Source of the DNA: an uncultured Lachnospiraceae bacterium
Lineage (GTDB): Bacteria > Bacillota > Clostridia > Lachnospirales > Lachnospiraceae
Length of the DNA stretch: 41,426 nucleotides
Direction: 5' to 3'
NCBI GenBank assembly: GCA_902760755.1
Contig: CACWHK010000030.1
Coordinates: 26,341-67,766 of the forward strand
The notes below the pieces were generated by a model. The model was not told where the DNA came from and searched no databases. It saw only the letters and a program-made list of their open reading frames with translations. Both the position numbers and the translations under genes were made by a program. Positions 25,818 through 32,966 of the stretch are shown in pieces (position 1 is the stretch's first letter; every line of letters begins with the position of its first letter).

Positions 25818-26774
25818 TTAATTATCCGTGTTCTTCTTTTCAAACACCAGTCCGTATTCTTCAAGAAGAGAATCCATATATGCCTCATCTTCCAACGCAC
25901 GTTTCACATCTTCGTCGCGTTGATCTGCCAAAAGCCGGCGGAACAACTCGGCCAGATTATCCTTTCCTTCTTCTCTTCCTTCTTCTCTTCCTTCTTCTCT
26001 TCCTTCTTCTCTTCCTTCTTCTCTTCCCTGGTCAAGAAGTTCATCCGCATGTGTATACAGAATCTGTCCACCCATTACATCTTCAACTCCTTTCCGTATC
26101 TTCTCAGAGTTATACGCCGTATGAACCAGCCTTCCGATATGGTTGTATACACTCTCTACATCGTAACTCGTCAGTTCCCCGTTCTCATATGCCTGATTCA
26201 TGCTCTTGATCAATTCCAAAAGATCCGCCATGACCTGCTCCAACGGCTCGTCTTCAACTCTCATTATATAGTACGGCACCAGGAAATACAATTTCTTTTT
26301 CATGATTTCATCCTTGGAAATCCTCTTTGCCTTAATGATCGGAACCTCATACTTCACCCTCTCGCCTGTAGAAAACTCAACGATGAGTGATACCTGATCC
26401 GGTGTTTTCGATGTATGCCTCAGATACAACACCGCAGACCTCGGAAACTTCATTACATTACAGCCACTACGAAGTGCCTCATCCAACGCAATATGAAAAT
26501 CATACTCAATCATTCGTAGGACAATAGACCCGTCCGGATTGCTCTGACTCTCAATATGATAGTTATTGCCGGATATACGGATATAGGAATCCGTAACGCG
26601 TTCCGTCTCCATCTCCTCATCCTCGACCTTTTCCGTCTGATGGGTGTCGTTTAACAGAGTAACCCTCGATGTCAGGGCATATTCCGTCCCAAACATTTCA
26701 TTGATCAACGGAATCAGAAGGTTCGGATTTTTGGTTACCATCGTCTTAAAGATACTGTCGAATACTTTTTCCAT
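25818..26774 (-). CDS. Rpn/YhgA-type PD-(D/E)XK nuclease-family protein
   Basis: A 318-residue member of the Rpn family (often annotated as PD-(D/E)XK nuclease family transposase). It begins with the family pattern MEKVFDSIFKTMVTKNPNLL. The core has Asp62 (TDSYIRI) and Glu75-Ser-Gln77 (YHIESQSN), a D...ExQ variant of the nuclease motif. Near the C-terminus lie five GREE repeats encoded by a 12-bp tandem repeat. The family promotes recA-independent recombination in E. coli, and members have been linked to phage defence; that role is not shown here. ATG 26774 is chosen because AGGAGG is 8 bases upstream and the promoter -35 overlaps the longer start at 26831. Confidence 0.88.
   Translation of the reverse strand: MEKVFDSIFKTMVTKNPNLLIPLINEMFGTEYALTSRVTLLNDTHQTEKVEDEEMETERVTDSYIRISGNNYHIESQSNPDGSIVLRMIEYDFHIALDEALRSGCNVMKFPRSAVLYLRHTSKTPDQVSLIVEFSTGERVKYEVPIIKAKRISKDEIMKKKLYFLVPYYIMRVEDEPLEQVMADLLELIKSMNQAYENGELTSYDVESVYNHIGRLVHTAYNSEKIRKGVEDVMGGQILYTHADELLDQGREEGREEGREEGREEGREEGKDNLAELFRRLLADQRDEDVKRALEDEAYMDSLLEEYGLVFEKKNTDN
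25967..26026. repeat. Five perfect 12-bp tandem repeats inside the Rpn gene
   Basis: The unit CCTTCTTCTCTT is repeated five times without change. On the coding strand it encodes GREE units. As the unit is a multiple of three, slippage changes protein length in four-residue steps without breaking the frame. Similar GREE/GKEE runs are common in this protein family. Confidence 0.95.
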
Positions 26775-26801
26775 AGACATACCCTCCTCTCTTTTGTGTA
26801 T

Positions 26802-26831
26802 ATCATATACGCAATGAGTGCACTTTGTCAA
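26802..26831 (-). promoter_or_regulatory. Strong promoter of the Rpn/HTH pair
   Basis: On the minus strand a perfect TTGACA (26831-26826) and TATGAT (26807-26802) are 18 bp apart, just upstream of AGGAGG (26788-26783) and ATG 26774. Confidence 0.88.
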
Positions 26832-26914
26832 GAAGGATATTCCATATAGTATAGATTATTTAATCGAATCGTTTGTTTTATCTGCAGCAGATTCTCTCTT
26901 TGAGTATCGGGATG

Positions 26915-26948
26915 ACAAAAAAGCAGGTGCCATATCATCCATGGCACC
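26915..26948 (-). terminator. Intrinsic terminator of the cell-wall-repeat gene
   Basis: GGTGCCAT (26926-26933) pairs perfectly with ATGGCACC (26941-26948), loop ATCATCC. On the minus strand a TTTTTT run follows. A 16-base part of it is duplicated at 28074-28089. Confidence 0.9.
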
Positions 26949-26969
26949 CGCTCTCCGTTCAGTAAAGAC

Positions 26970-27842
26970 TTATTTCAGAGGAGATATGTACTCCTTAAAC
27001 AACTCTCCGGTATCCATACGATAGATTCGAATATAATTTGTTCCACCGATTCCAGATTCATTGAAAACATTTTTACTATATATCACTCCGAAAATCACCG
27101 GGAACCTGTCTTCTGGGTTATAATAAGTAAAAATATGCGGTTCCGCTATCCGTTTAAACCCTTTCTTTGCATTTGACTCATCCAGTCCCTTAAGAAAACT
27201 ATCAGTATAATCAATATTCAGCTCCCGAAGCATTTCCAGGGATAACTCATTTTGGGTAACAGGCCCGTTGCTTGGAGTTTGCACCATAAAGTCTGATGTC
27301 CTTATTTCCCTATAGTACTTTCTGAATGAATATTCATCTTCTTGAATAAATTCAATATCTTCGTCCGCATTCATACAGCTCCCGTCAGTATCCATGAAGA
27401 ACTCTTCACCTCGCACGAAGATATGCCCCGTCTGCATCACTCCGTCTTTATTGAAGAAATACCAGTTATCCTTATACTTCTGCCAGCCGGTTCTCATCGT
27501 TCCGTCGGTTTTCAGATAATACCACTGATCCTTATATTTGATCCAGCCAGTCTTCATGGTACCGTTCTTGTTCAGATAATACCAATTATTGTTATCCTTG
27601 ATCCAGCCCGTCTGCATCCAACCCTTCGAATCAAAATGATACCACTTCCCGTTAATCTCTTCCCAATCACCGATCGGGTAGGTTCCGTCTGAGTACCGAT
27701 ACCACCATTTACCATTTTTAGACTGAACCCATGTTCCTTCCTTGTCAGATGCGGCCAAAGCATTTGTCGTCAATAGCATTGCTAATAATAGCCCAGCCAG
27801 GAACAATGTAAGAATTATAGCAGTCTTCTTCCTGTCTATCAT
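26970..27842 (-). CDS. Secreted protein with cell-wall-binding (choline-binding-like) repeats
   Basis: A 290-residue protein. Residues 1-31 are a signal peptide (basic MIDRKK, hydrophobic core, cleavage near NALAAS). Residues 37-155 hold about six CW_binding_1 repeats of roughly 20 residues with the WYYLNKDGTMKTGW pattern. Residues 160-290 form a separate domain of unknown function with no catalytic motif recognised. The repeats bind choline or other wall glycopolymers in known proteins, so a surface location is likely. The ATG follows GGAGGG. The upstream promoter carries the same paired 21-bp-spaced boxes as the agr promoter, so it is probably an AgrA target. Confidence 0.9.
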   Translation of the reverse strand: MIDRKKTAIILTLFLAGLLLAMLLTTNALAASDKEGTWVQSKNGKWWYRYSDGTYPIGDWEEINGKWYHFDSKGWMQTGWIKDNNNWYYLNKNGTMKTGWIKYKDQWYYLKTDGTMRTGWQKYKDNWYFFNKDGVMQTGHIFVRGEEFFMDTDGSCMNADEDIEFIQEDEYSFRKYYREIRTSDFMVQTPSNGPVTQNELSLEMLRELNIDYTDSFLKGLDESNAKKGFKRIAEPHIFTYYNPEDRFPVIFGVIYSKNVFNESGIGGTNYIRIYRMDTGELFKEYISPLK

Positions 27843-27927
27843 AAACGTACCCTCCTTCCTTATGATTTAGAAAACATCTGCCGCTAAATCAACCTGATTC
27901 GTAACAATTTCATTTGTTCTTAGGTCG

Positions 27928-27996
27928 ATATAATCATATGCTCATGACAAAAACAACCACTTGTGACACAAGCGTACCGAATATTGCTTCAAGCGG
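27928..27996 (-). promoter_or_regulatory. AgrA-type operator and promoter of the cell-wall-repeat gene
   Basis: On the minus strand CCGCTTGAAGCA (27996-27985) and ACGCTTGTGTCA (27975-27964) are direct repeats with 21-bp spacing. Seven bases later comes TTGTTT (27956-27951), then after 17 bp TTATAT (27933-27928). The layout matches those at 28314-28382 and 37739-37806. Confidence 0.75.
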
Positions 27997-28313
27997 GAAA
28001 AAAAGAGGCCATATCATAATCTATTAGGACCCGATAATCTCGTTTTAAAAAGACCCCCCCTGATGCATAGCGTAAAAAAGCAGGTGCCAATTCATGGCAA
28101 CTGTCTATGTCTATGGCCCATTCAAACTTCTCCTTTCGACATTACCGAAATGAGTTCTAGCTTCCACAAAGCCATTTTACATAAGAAACAATTATAAGTG
28201 AATGAACTACATGGTTTACCTAACTATCACTATTAGTGGTAGCTCTAATCGTCCTAATTGAATGAAACTACTCCTATTGATACCACTATCCTGCGCTTCC
28301 CTTCTTTCAAATC
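27997..28313. other. Non-coding region between divergent agr-controlled promoters, with a terminator copy
   Basis: No substantial gene is seen. At 28074-28103 a hairpin (TGCCA/TGGCA flanked by CAG/CTG) is followed on the minus strand by TTTTTT. Its AAAAAAGCAGGTGCCA (plus strand) is identical to the terminator at 26917-26932. Just upstream on the minus strand are AAAGGAG and a nine-codon ORF (28121-28092), and a TATAAT lies near 28192. This may be the remnant of a lost gene or a tiny transcript. A dyad CTATCACTA-T-TAGTGGTAG lies at 28224-28242. Confidence 0.4.
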
Positions 28314-28382
28314 CCGCTTATGTCCATCATTTTACCGCTTGTGTCCGAAAGCATTTTCAACCCATCCGGACCATGTTACAAT
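28314..28382 (+). promoter_or_regulatory. AgrA-type operator and promoter of agrDBCA
   Basis: Direct repeats CCGCTTATGTCC (28314-28325) and CCGCTTGTGTCC (28335-28346) are exactly 21 bp apart. Seven bases later comes TTTTCA (28354-28359), then 17 bp, then TACAAT (28377-28382) with an extended TGn. LytTR regulators such as AgrA and VirR are known to bind paired direct repeats two helical turns apart just upstream of -35. Confidence 0.8.
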
Positions 28383-28422
28383 CACCCCACCTAACAACTT
28401 CAACCAAGGAAGGAGAATAACC

Positions 28423-28587
28423 ATGAACGAAAGAGGAACAACAACCAGGAAAGAGCTTCTTGCCACAAAGGTGGCCAGTTGGCTTCGAAAGGACATCAAA
28501 CTAAATGCAGAAGCGGCATCAACCCCGCATTACTTCGAACCAGACGTTCCCGCAGGGATGAAGGATTTTATCAAGAATGATGATTGA
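28423..28587 (+). CDS. agrD: AgrD-type autoinducer precursor without cysteine
   Basis: A 54-residue precursor: a basic amphipathic N-terminal helix (about 8-27), a short core (STPHYF) and an acidic tail (EPDVPAGMKDFIKNDD) matching the clostridial AgrD pattern. AgrB would cut before the tail and close a ring. The usual ring cysteine is absent, and so is any other Cys. Ser or Thr just before PHYF is the only hydroxyl donor, so a lactone rather than thiolactone is predicted. GGAAGGAG precedes the ATG. Longer in-frame starts back to 28258 would begin upstream of the promoter and are rejected. The 3' end overlaps agrB by 11 bp. Confidence 0.88.
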   Translation: MNERGTTTRKELLATKVASWLRKDIKLNAEAASTPHYFEPDVPAGMKDFIKNDD

Positions 28588-29164
28588 ACGAATCTCTTTT
28601 AAGATTGTTAATTGGCTGCTGAAGAATGGTGCCATATCAGAGAATGACACCCGGTTCTATCAGTATGCCGCCTTCAATATCATCTATGCAAGCACTCCCC
28701 TCATCAGCATTCTGGTGATCGGGAGTTGTTTGCATGTTTTTGGTGAAAGCATCTTATTCGGCATCACGTTCTTATGTCTCAGGAAATATACGGGAGGGTT
28801 TCATTTTAACTCACTAATGCTTTGTATACCATTCAGTCTGACCATAGAGGGTCTTTTCCTGATTCTGGCAGCCTCCAAGGCCTCGATTATTCTGATCTGG
28901 TTCTCATATCCCCTGGCTGTACTCTCGCTCATCCTGTTCAGTCCGGTCATGTCATCGAAGAGATTCCTGACCACAGAGGAGCGAAAGCACTGCAAGCTGG
29001 TTGTCATAAAACAACTTGTCATCATCAGTATTATCTGCTATGCTTTCGATTGGATGAAAAGCTCCGATTGGACAGCTTTCCCAAAATCGGCAACTATCAT
29101 GGTTGGAATCTCTCAGTATCCGGCACTGCTCATAGACACAATAAGAAGGAAACGGAACAAATGA
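28577..29164 (+). CDS. agrB: AgrB-type autoinducer-processing membrane endopeptidase
   Basis: A 195-residue integral membrane cysteine protease that trims and cyclises AgrD. The family motif RKYTGGFHFNSLMLC carries the catalytic His76 and Cys83. Hydrophobic spans flank it (about 35-70, 82-98, 102-124, 143-160, 172-186). The C-terminus is basic (RRKRNK). The start is ATG 28577, with a second ATG directly after. It overlaps agrD and shares ATGA with agrC, so the locus is translationally coupled. Confidence 0.95.
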   Translation: MMIERISFKIVNWLLKNGAISENDTRFYQYAAFNIIYASTPLISILVIGSCLHVFGESILFGITFLCLRKYTGGFHFNSLMLCIPFSLTIEGLFLILAASKASIILIWFSYPLAVLSLILFSPVMSSKRFLTTEERKHCKLVVIKQLVIISIICYAFDWMKSSDWTAFPKSATIMVGISQYPALLIDTIRRKRNK

Positions 29165-30471
29165 CTTTTTTGTATATACTTAATCATATACTGGAAGCTG
29201 CCGGCCTGTATTTTTATGTGTTTGCGCTATATCCTCACCGACACCATCGGATAAAAGATATCCTTGCCACCGTATTATGCTATACAGGGCTTTATTTTGT
29301 CTACCTCAGAGAGAATATTCTCTTGAACCTTTTCTGTATGTTTCTGGTATATGTTTTCCTCCTCGTATTCTTCATCCGACGCCCATTCATCGACGCTCTG
29401 CTTCATGTCATGATCAATTTGATCATGATCGAGATTTCGGAACAACTGGTGGATCTATCCTTTTTCCTGTTTAAAGACAACACTTCCTTTGTCAGCACGA
29501 CCAAACAGTATATTATCGCGTCCGTAGAAGTTCGAGTCATTCACTACACATTAATCTTCGCGGTTGTGCGTATACTAAAACGCTGGCACAAACTGAACGT
29601 ACTCACACCAAAATACAAACGGATTACGCTTGCCTTCACTACCATCACACTGGTTTCACTGATATCTCTGCAGACGCTGGGTCTTTCAGTCTCCCTGGAC
29701 AGTTCCAAGATCCTATGGCTTTATATCCTTGAAGCTACAATCATATCTCTCTCCATCGGTGTCATTATCACCCTTGGACTACTAAGCAATCATCAGGCGG
29801 ACCTGCTCAGATTACGCAGTGATATGCAACGGGAAGAAGACGAACGGAATTATAATTATCTGCTTGAACAGCAGGACACGGATCAAAAAATACTGATCCA
29901 TGATATCAAAAACCACCTGACAAGCATCCACTCCTTAATAAAACTGGAAGACTACGCAACCGCAACAGATCAGATTGAGCATCTGATTCAGGCTCCCGCA
30001 ATAACGGAAACGGTCCCTGTCTCGAATAACCAATCACTGAACCTTCTTCTTGCACGATATCAGACAATGGCAAGAGAAAGCCATCTGGAGTTTTCCGTAG
30101 ATATTAAGGGCGTCGATCTATCCTTCCTTACACCTGATGATATCACATCCCTGTTCTGCAACCTTCTGGATAATGCCATGGATTCAGCAGCCTCAAGTGT
30201 TGATGCACACATCCATCTGCGAATCTGCACAGGCCCGTCTCCGACATCCGTGCATATTAACCTGATCAACACCTGTAATACTGAACCTGAAAAAGGACCG
30301 GATGGTGAATACATAACATCAAAAAAAGACCGATTACACCATGGATTCGGTCTGAAGAGCATAGAACGTGTCACAACGAAACATCATGGAGTCATTGAAA
30401 CACATTACGACAAGGACGAGAACGAGTTTCATACGATCATTCTGTTATTTCACACGGGAGAAAACGAATGA
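29161..30471 (+). CDS. agrC: AgrC-type sensor histidine kinase
   Basis: A 436-residue kinase. Residues 1-210 contain about six hydrophobic spans, the peptide-sensing domain. A helical linker (about 211-243) leads to the HPK10-type phosphoacceptor His247 in LIHDIKNHLTSI. The ATPase domain has LLDNAMDSA (N box) and HHGFGLKSIERVTTKHHG. The start at 29161 overlaps the agrB stop in ATGA; the longer upstream frame only reads through agrB. It would detect the extracellular cyclic peptide and phosphorylate AgrA. Confidence 0.94.
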   Translation: MTFLYILNHILEAAGLYFYVFALYPHRHHRIKDILATVLCYTGLYFVYLRENILLNLFCMFLVYVFLLVFFIRRPFIDALLHVMINLIMIEISEQLVDLSFFLFKDNTSFVSTTKQYIIASVEVRVIHYTLIFAVVRILKRWHKLNVLTPKYKRITLAFTTITLVSLISLQTLGLSVSLDSSKILWLYILEATIISLSIGVIITLGLLSNHQADLLRLRSDMQREEDERNYNYLLEQQDTDQKILIHDIKNHLTSIHSLIKLEDYATATDQIEHLIQAPAITETVPVSNNQSLNLLLARYQTMARESHLEFSVDIKGVDLSFLTPDDITSLFCNLLDNAMDSAASSVDAHIHLRICTGPSPTSVHINLINTCNTEPEKGPDGEYITSKKDRLHHGFGLKSIERVTTKHHGVIETHYDKDENEFHTIILLFHTGENE

Positions 30472-31175
30472 ATATAGTTATATGCGACGATGATAAGAGC
30501 TTTATCATTCAGTTAAGAAAAATGATCCTTGAGTTTTTCAGGAAAGAGGCCCTTCCTGAGCCATCCATCAAAGCGTACCCCTCCGCCGATGCTATGCTAC
30601 TCAGAAAAGAGTCCTATGACCTGGCCTTTCTGGATATAGAAATGCCGGGGGTATCCGGTCTTGTTGCATCGCAGGAATTAAAACAACGAAACAAAAGAAT
30701 CCTTGTTTTTATCATTACCGGTTATTCCGACACCTATCTGGACGAGTCATTTGATGCCGGTGTTTATCGGTACCTGACAAAGCCAATTAATCAAAACCGG
30801 CTGAATCACGGATTAAAATCTGCGATTATCAAGTTGTCTGCTCCTAACAATCGTATCCTGATTACAAAAGAGAACAATAGCTACTACGTTGAATCGGATG
30901 ATATTCTTTTCGTTCAGGCAATAAAACGGCATACCGAAGTAACTACTGTTTCCGAAACCTTTTCGTGCTCCATGACATATCAGGAATGGAAATCACAATT
31001 GCCCGAGGGATGTTTTTTCGAATCCTTCAAGGGAACCTTAGTTAACCTGAAGCACGTTGTTTCTTTTTCTCAGACGGAAATCCTTACGGACATACCTGAG
31101 AAAAAGACTTATCTTTCCAAACGAAAGTATAACGAATTCCGGAGGAAGTTCCTTTTGTTCCTTGAAAACGAATAA
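30468..31175 (+). CDS. agrA: AgrA-type LytTR response regulator
   Basis: A 235-residue regulator. The receiver domain (1-120) has the acidic pocket Asp7-9, phosphoacceptor Asp56 in FLDIEMPG and Lys105 in LTKP. A LytTR DNA-binding domain follows (about 130-232), with ILFVQAIKRHTEVTT and FFESFKGTLVNLKHV. ATGA overlap with agrC. LytTR proteins bind paired direct repeats, and three such sites exist in this island (27928-27996, 28314-28382, 37739-37806). The stop codon directly abuts the stop of the convergent lipoprotein gene, with no terminator between. Confidence 0.95.
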   Translation: MNIVICDDDKSFIIQLRKMILEFFRKEALPEPSIKAYPSADAMLLRKESYDLAFLDIEMPGVSGLVASQELKQRNKRILVFIITGYSDTYLDESFDAGVYRYLTKPINQNRLNHGLKSAIIKLSAPNNRILITKENNSYYVESDDILFVQAIKRHTEVTTVSETFSCSMTYQEWKSQLPEGCFFESFKGTLVNLKHVVSFSQTEILTDIPEKKTYLSKRKYNEFRRKFLLFLENE

Positions 31176-32522
31176 TTACTCATATTCTATATAGATTATC
31201 TCACCGCTAACTGCATTCTGAATCACCTCGGCGTACGGTTTCCATCCATCAATCAAAATCTGATACCTCCATACAGGGATGTATTCCATCCCGCCCTCTT
31301 CAGATTTATCATCGGGAATCGTTGCATAATACATTAAGACAGCCTGATTACATGTCAACGGACTGCATCCTGCCATAGAGACATTTAGTTGTTCCTCTAT
31401 ACTACAGCTAAATTTGAGTTTCAAATGATCAAATGACAACACTTTTGTTGATATTGCATCCTCTGAAAACCTATATGAAAGCTGCAGACTGCATGAAATA
31501 ATGCCAGAATCATGGATCATATAATATCCATAGTTTCCCGTCTTTATGTCCGATAATGTCTCATACGTATCCAACCAAGTAGGCATACCATATTCTTCAT
31601 GAGCGCTATTAAAATAGACCTTATATCCATCTACAATCGCACGTTCATACTCATCTGTTTTTCCTATCTCTTCGGAAAAAAAATAGACCTGGTCATACGC
31701 TCCTCTGTATCGTGAAAGAGTCAAATCATTTATGGAAACATGAATATGGATCTCGGGAAGAAGCACACCACATGCTATTTCCTTCAGGCTCTTTTCATCT
31801 CTTTTTGTTTGATTGATATGCTTGTTTAATTCATCCCTTAGTTCTTTTCCATCTGCCAGAGTTTTTCCTCCATATTCCGTGCTGTACCAATTTATGATAT
31901 TATATTCCTCTCTTCCAATCAGATCCCCTGGATTCAGAGGCCACAGTTCTATATTGGCAATTCCATAATCTGATCGAAAGCCTAAAAATAGATAATATCG
32001 ACAATTATCAATAGTACCTGAGTAGGTGTGATAAAAAAACGCGTCCTCTTCCTCCCAGGTGGGTATTTCGACGAAATGATTCCCGGTATCATATTCTGCA
32101 GTAACCAATGGCAATCGTTCTGGATGAAATACGAATTGATATGCCGTACAAGCCTTCCTTAACCATACGGGATCCTCGTCTGATATGATACGTTTCAAAT
32201 CCGTCAGGGAGTCTCCCAAGAGCAAAGACGGAATTCCCGCCAAATCATTTGTAGTAATACCCTCTGCTTTAGTTCGAAAGACCCTTTCCGAATCACAAAC
32301 CATGGAATAGATATCCATTGAAAGAGAGGTGTTTTTAACCGAATACATATCATTCCAACTGACGCCATTTGTACCATTTATATTTGAAGCATAATAAGAC
32401 GGATCAACCATTAATGCATCAACCGCCTTCGTATTATCCGGATATTCGCTTGTCTCAAAGGAAGTATTACAACACCCGCATAATAAAATCAGCAACAACA
32501 TGAATATAGTTAATCTCTTCAT
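31176..32522 (-). CDS. Predicted lipoprotein of unknown function
   Basis: The N-terminus MKRLTIFMLLLILLCGCCNT is a lipoprotein signal peptide with lipobox LCGC (lipidated Cys17). The mature part of about 430 residues is rich in aromatic and charged residues, with many short beta-like stretches. No family or catalytic motif is recognised. The start at 32522 is preferred because AAGGG is 9 bases upstream and it leaves a clean signal peptide. GTG 32549, overlapping the upstream stop as GTGA, and ATG 32528 are alternatives. It is the last gene of the agr-linked operon. It could be an immunity or substrate-binding component, but this is speculative. Confidence 0.82.
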   Translation of the reverse strand: MKRLTIFMLLLILLCGCCNTSFETSEYPDNTKAVDALMVDPSYYASNINGTNGVSWNDMYSVKNTSLSMDIYSMVCDSERVFRTKAEGITTNDLAGIPSLLLGDSLTDLKRIISDEDPVWLRKACTAYQFVFHPERLPLVTAEYDTGNHFVEIPTWEEEDAFFYHTYSGTIDNCRYYLFLGFRSDYGIANIELWPLNPGDLIGREEYNIINWYSTEYGGKTLADGKELRDELNKHINQTKRDEKSLKEIACGVLLPEIHIHVSINDLTLSRYRGAYDQVYFFSEEIGKTDEYERAIVDGYKVYFNSAHEEYGMPTWLDTYETLSDIKTGNYGYYMIHDSGIISCSLQLSYRFSEDAISTKVLSFDHLKLKFSCSIEEQLNVSMAGCSPLTCNQAVLMYYATIPDDKSEEGGMEYIPVWRYQILIDGWKPYAEVIQNAVSGEIIYIEYE

Positions 32523-32545
32523 CTCCATAATCCCTTGGTTCTCAT

Positions 32546-32947
32546 TCACTCAAGAAATGACATATAGCCATACACACTTACAGGAACATGGTCAGTTATA
32601 ATCTTTTGAACATGCAGCACATGCCCAGGATATAACGCAGAATCCGACAAATGCGCTGTTATAGTAGAAGATGTTTCTCCGACAAATCCCTCTACCGTAT
32701 ATGTAAAAACGACATTTGGTGTAAAATCGTTGTAAACGCCCACGCTATTACGCGTCAACGACATAATCCCAAGAAGTGTTGACCCTGTTGTTTTTCTAAC
32801 GTAGAGATGGTATCCGGAATTAGACGTTCCATATGTCGGTGTATTCCATGCTTCCGAGTCAAAGTGACTCATATTCAGAGTTGCTGCCATGAGCAGGAAG
32901 AGCAATCCTGCTACGAATCCTTTATTCTTTCTTAATAGCTTACCCAT
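32546..32947 (-). CDS. Small secreted protein A (paralogue of the 37231-37629 product)
   Basis: A 133-residue protein with a signal peptide (residues 1-33: basic MGKLLRKNK, hydrophobic core, cleavage predicted after SEA). The mature protein is about 100 residues, begins with Trp (WNTPTYG) and looks beta-rich. The stretch YHLYVRKTTGSTLLGIMSLT lines up with YTFYARINGGATLIGTMRIT of the first gene in this operon. Both have SEAW at the cleavage site. No cysteine is present in the mature part. A perfect AAAGGAGG precedes the ATG. It lies 19 bp after the permease gene. The function is unknown; a secreted effector or bacteriocin-like product is one possibility. Confidence 0.82.
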   Translation of the reverse strand: MGKLLRKNKGFVAGLLFLLMAATLNMSHFDSEAWNTPTYGTSNSGYHLYVRKTTGSTLLGIMSLTRNSVGVYNDFTPNVVFTYTVEGFVGETSSTITAHLSDSALYPGHVLHVQKIITDHVPVSVYGYMSFLE

Positions 32948-32966
32948 ATGTCCTCCTTTAAATCTA

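Noticed and set aside
25967-26026. Possible CRISPR-like array
   Set aside because: The 12-bp units are contiguous without spacers and encode protein repeats.
25880-26390. Plus-strand frames with Phe-Leu or Phe-Ser repeats resembling membrane proteins
   Set aside because: They are shadows of the 12-bp GREE repeat in the Rpn gene.
28258-28422. N-terminal extension of agrD (109-residue frame)
   Set aside because: The start would lie upstream of the AgrA boxes and promoter; the ATG at 28423 has a strong ribosome site and matches AgrD length.
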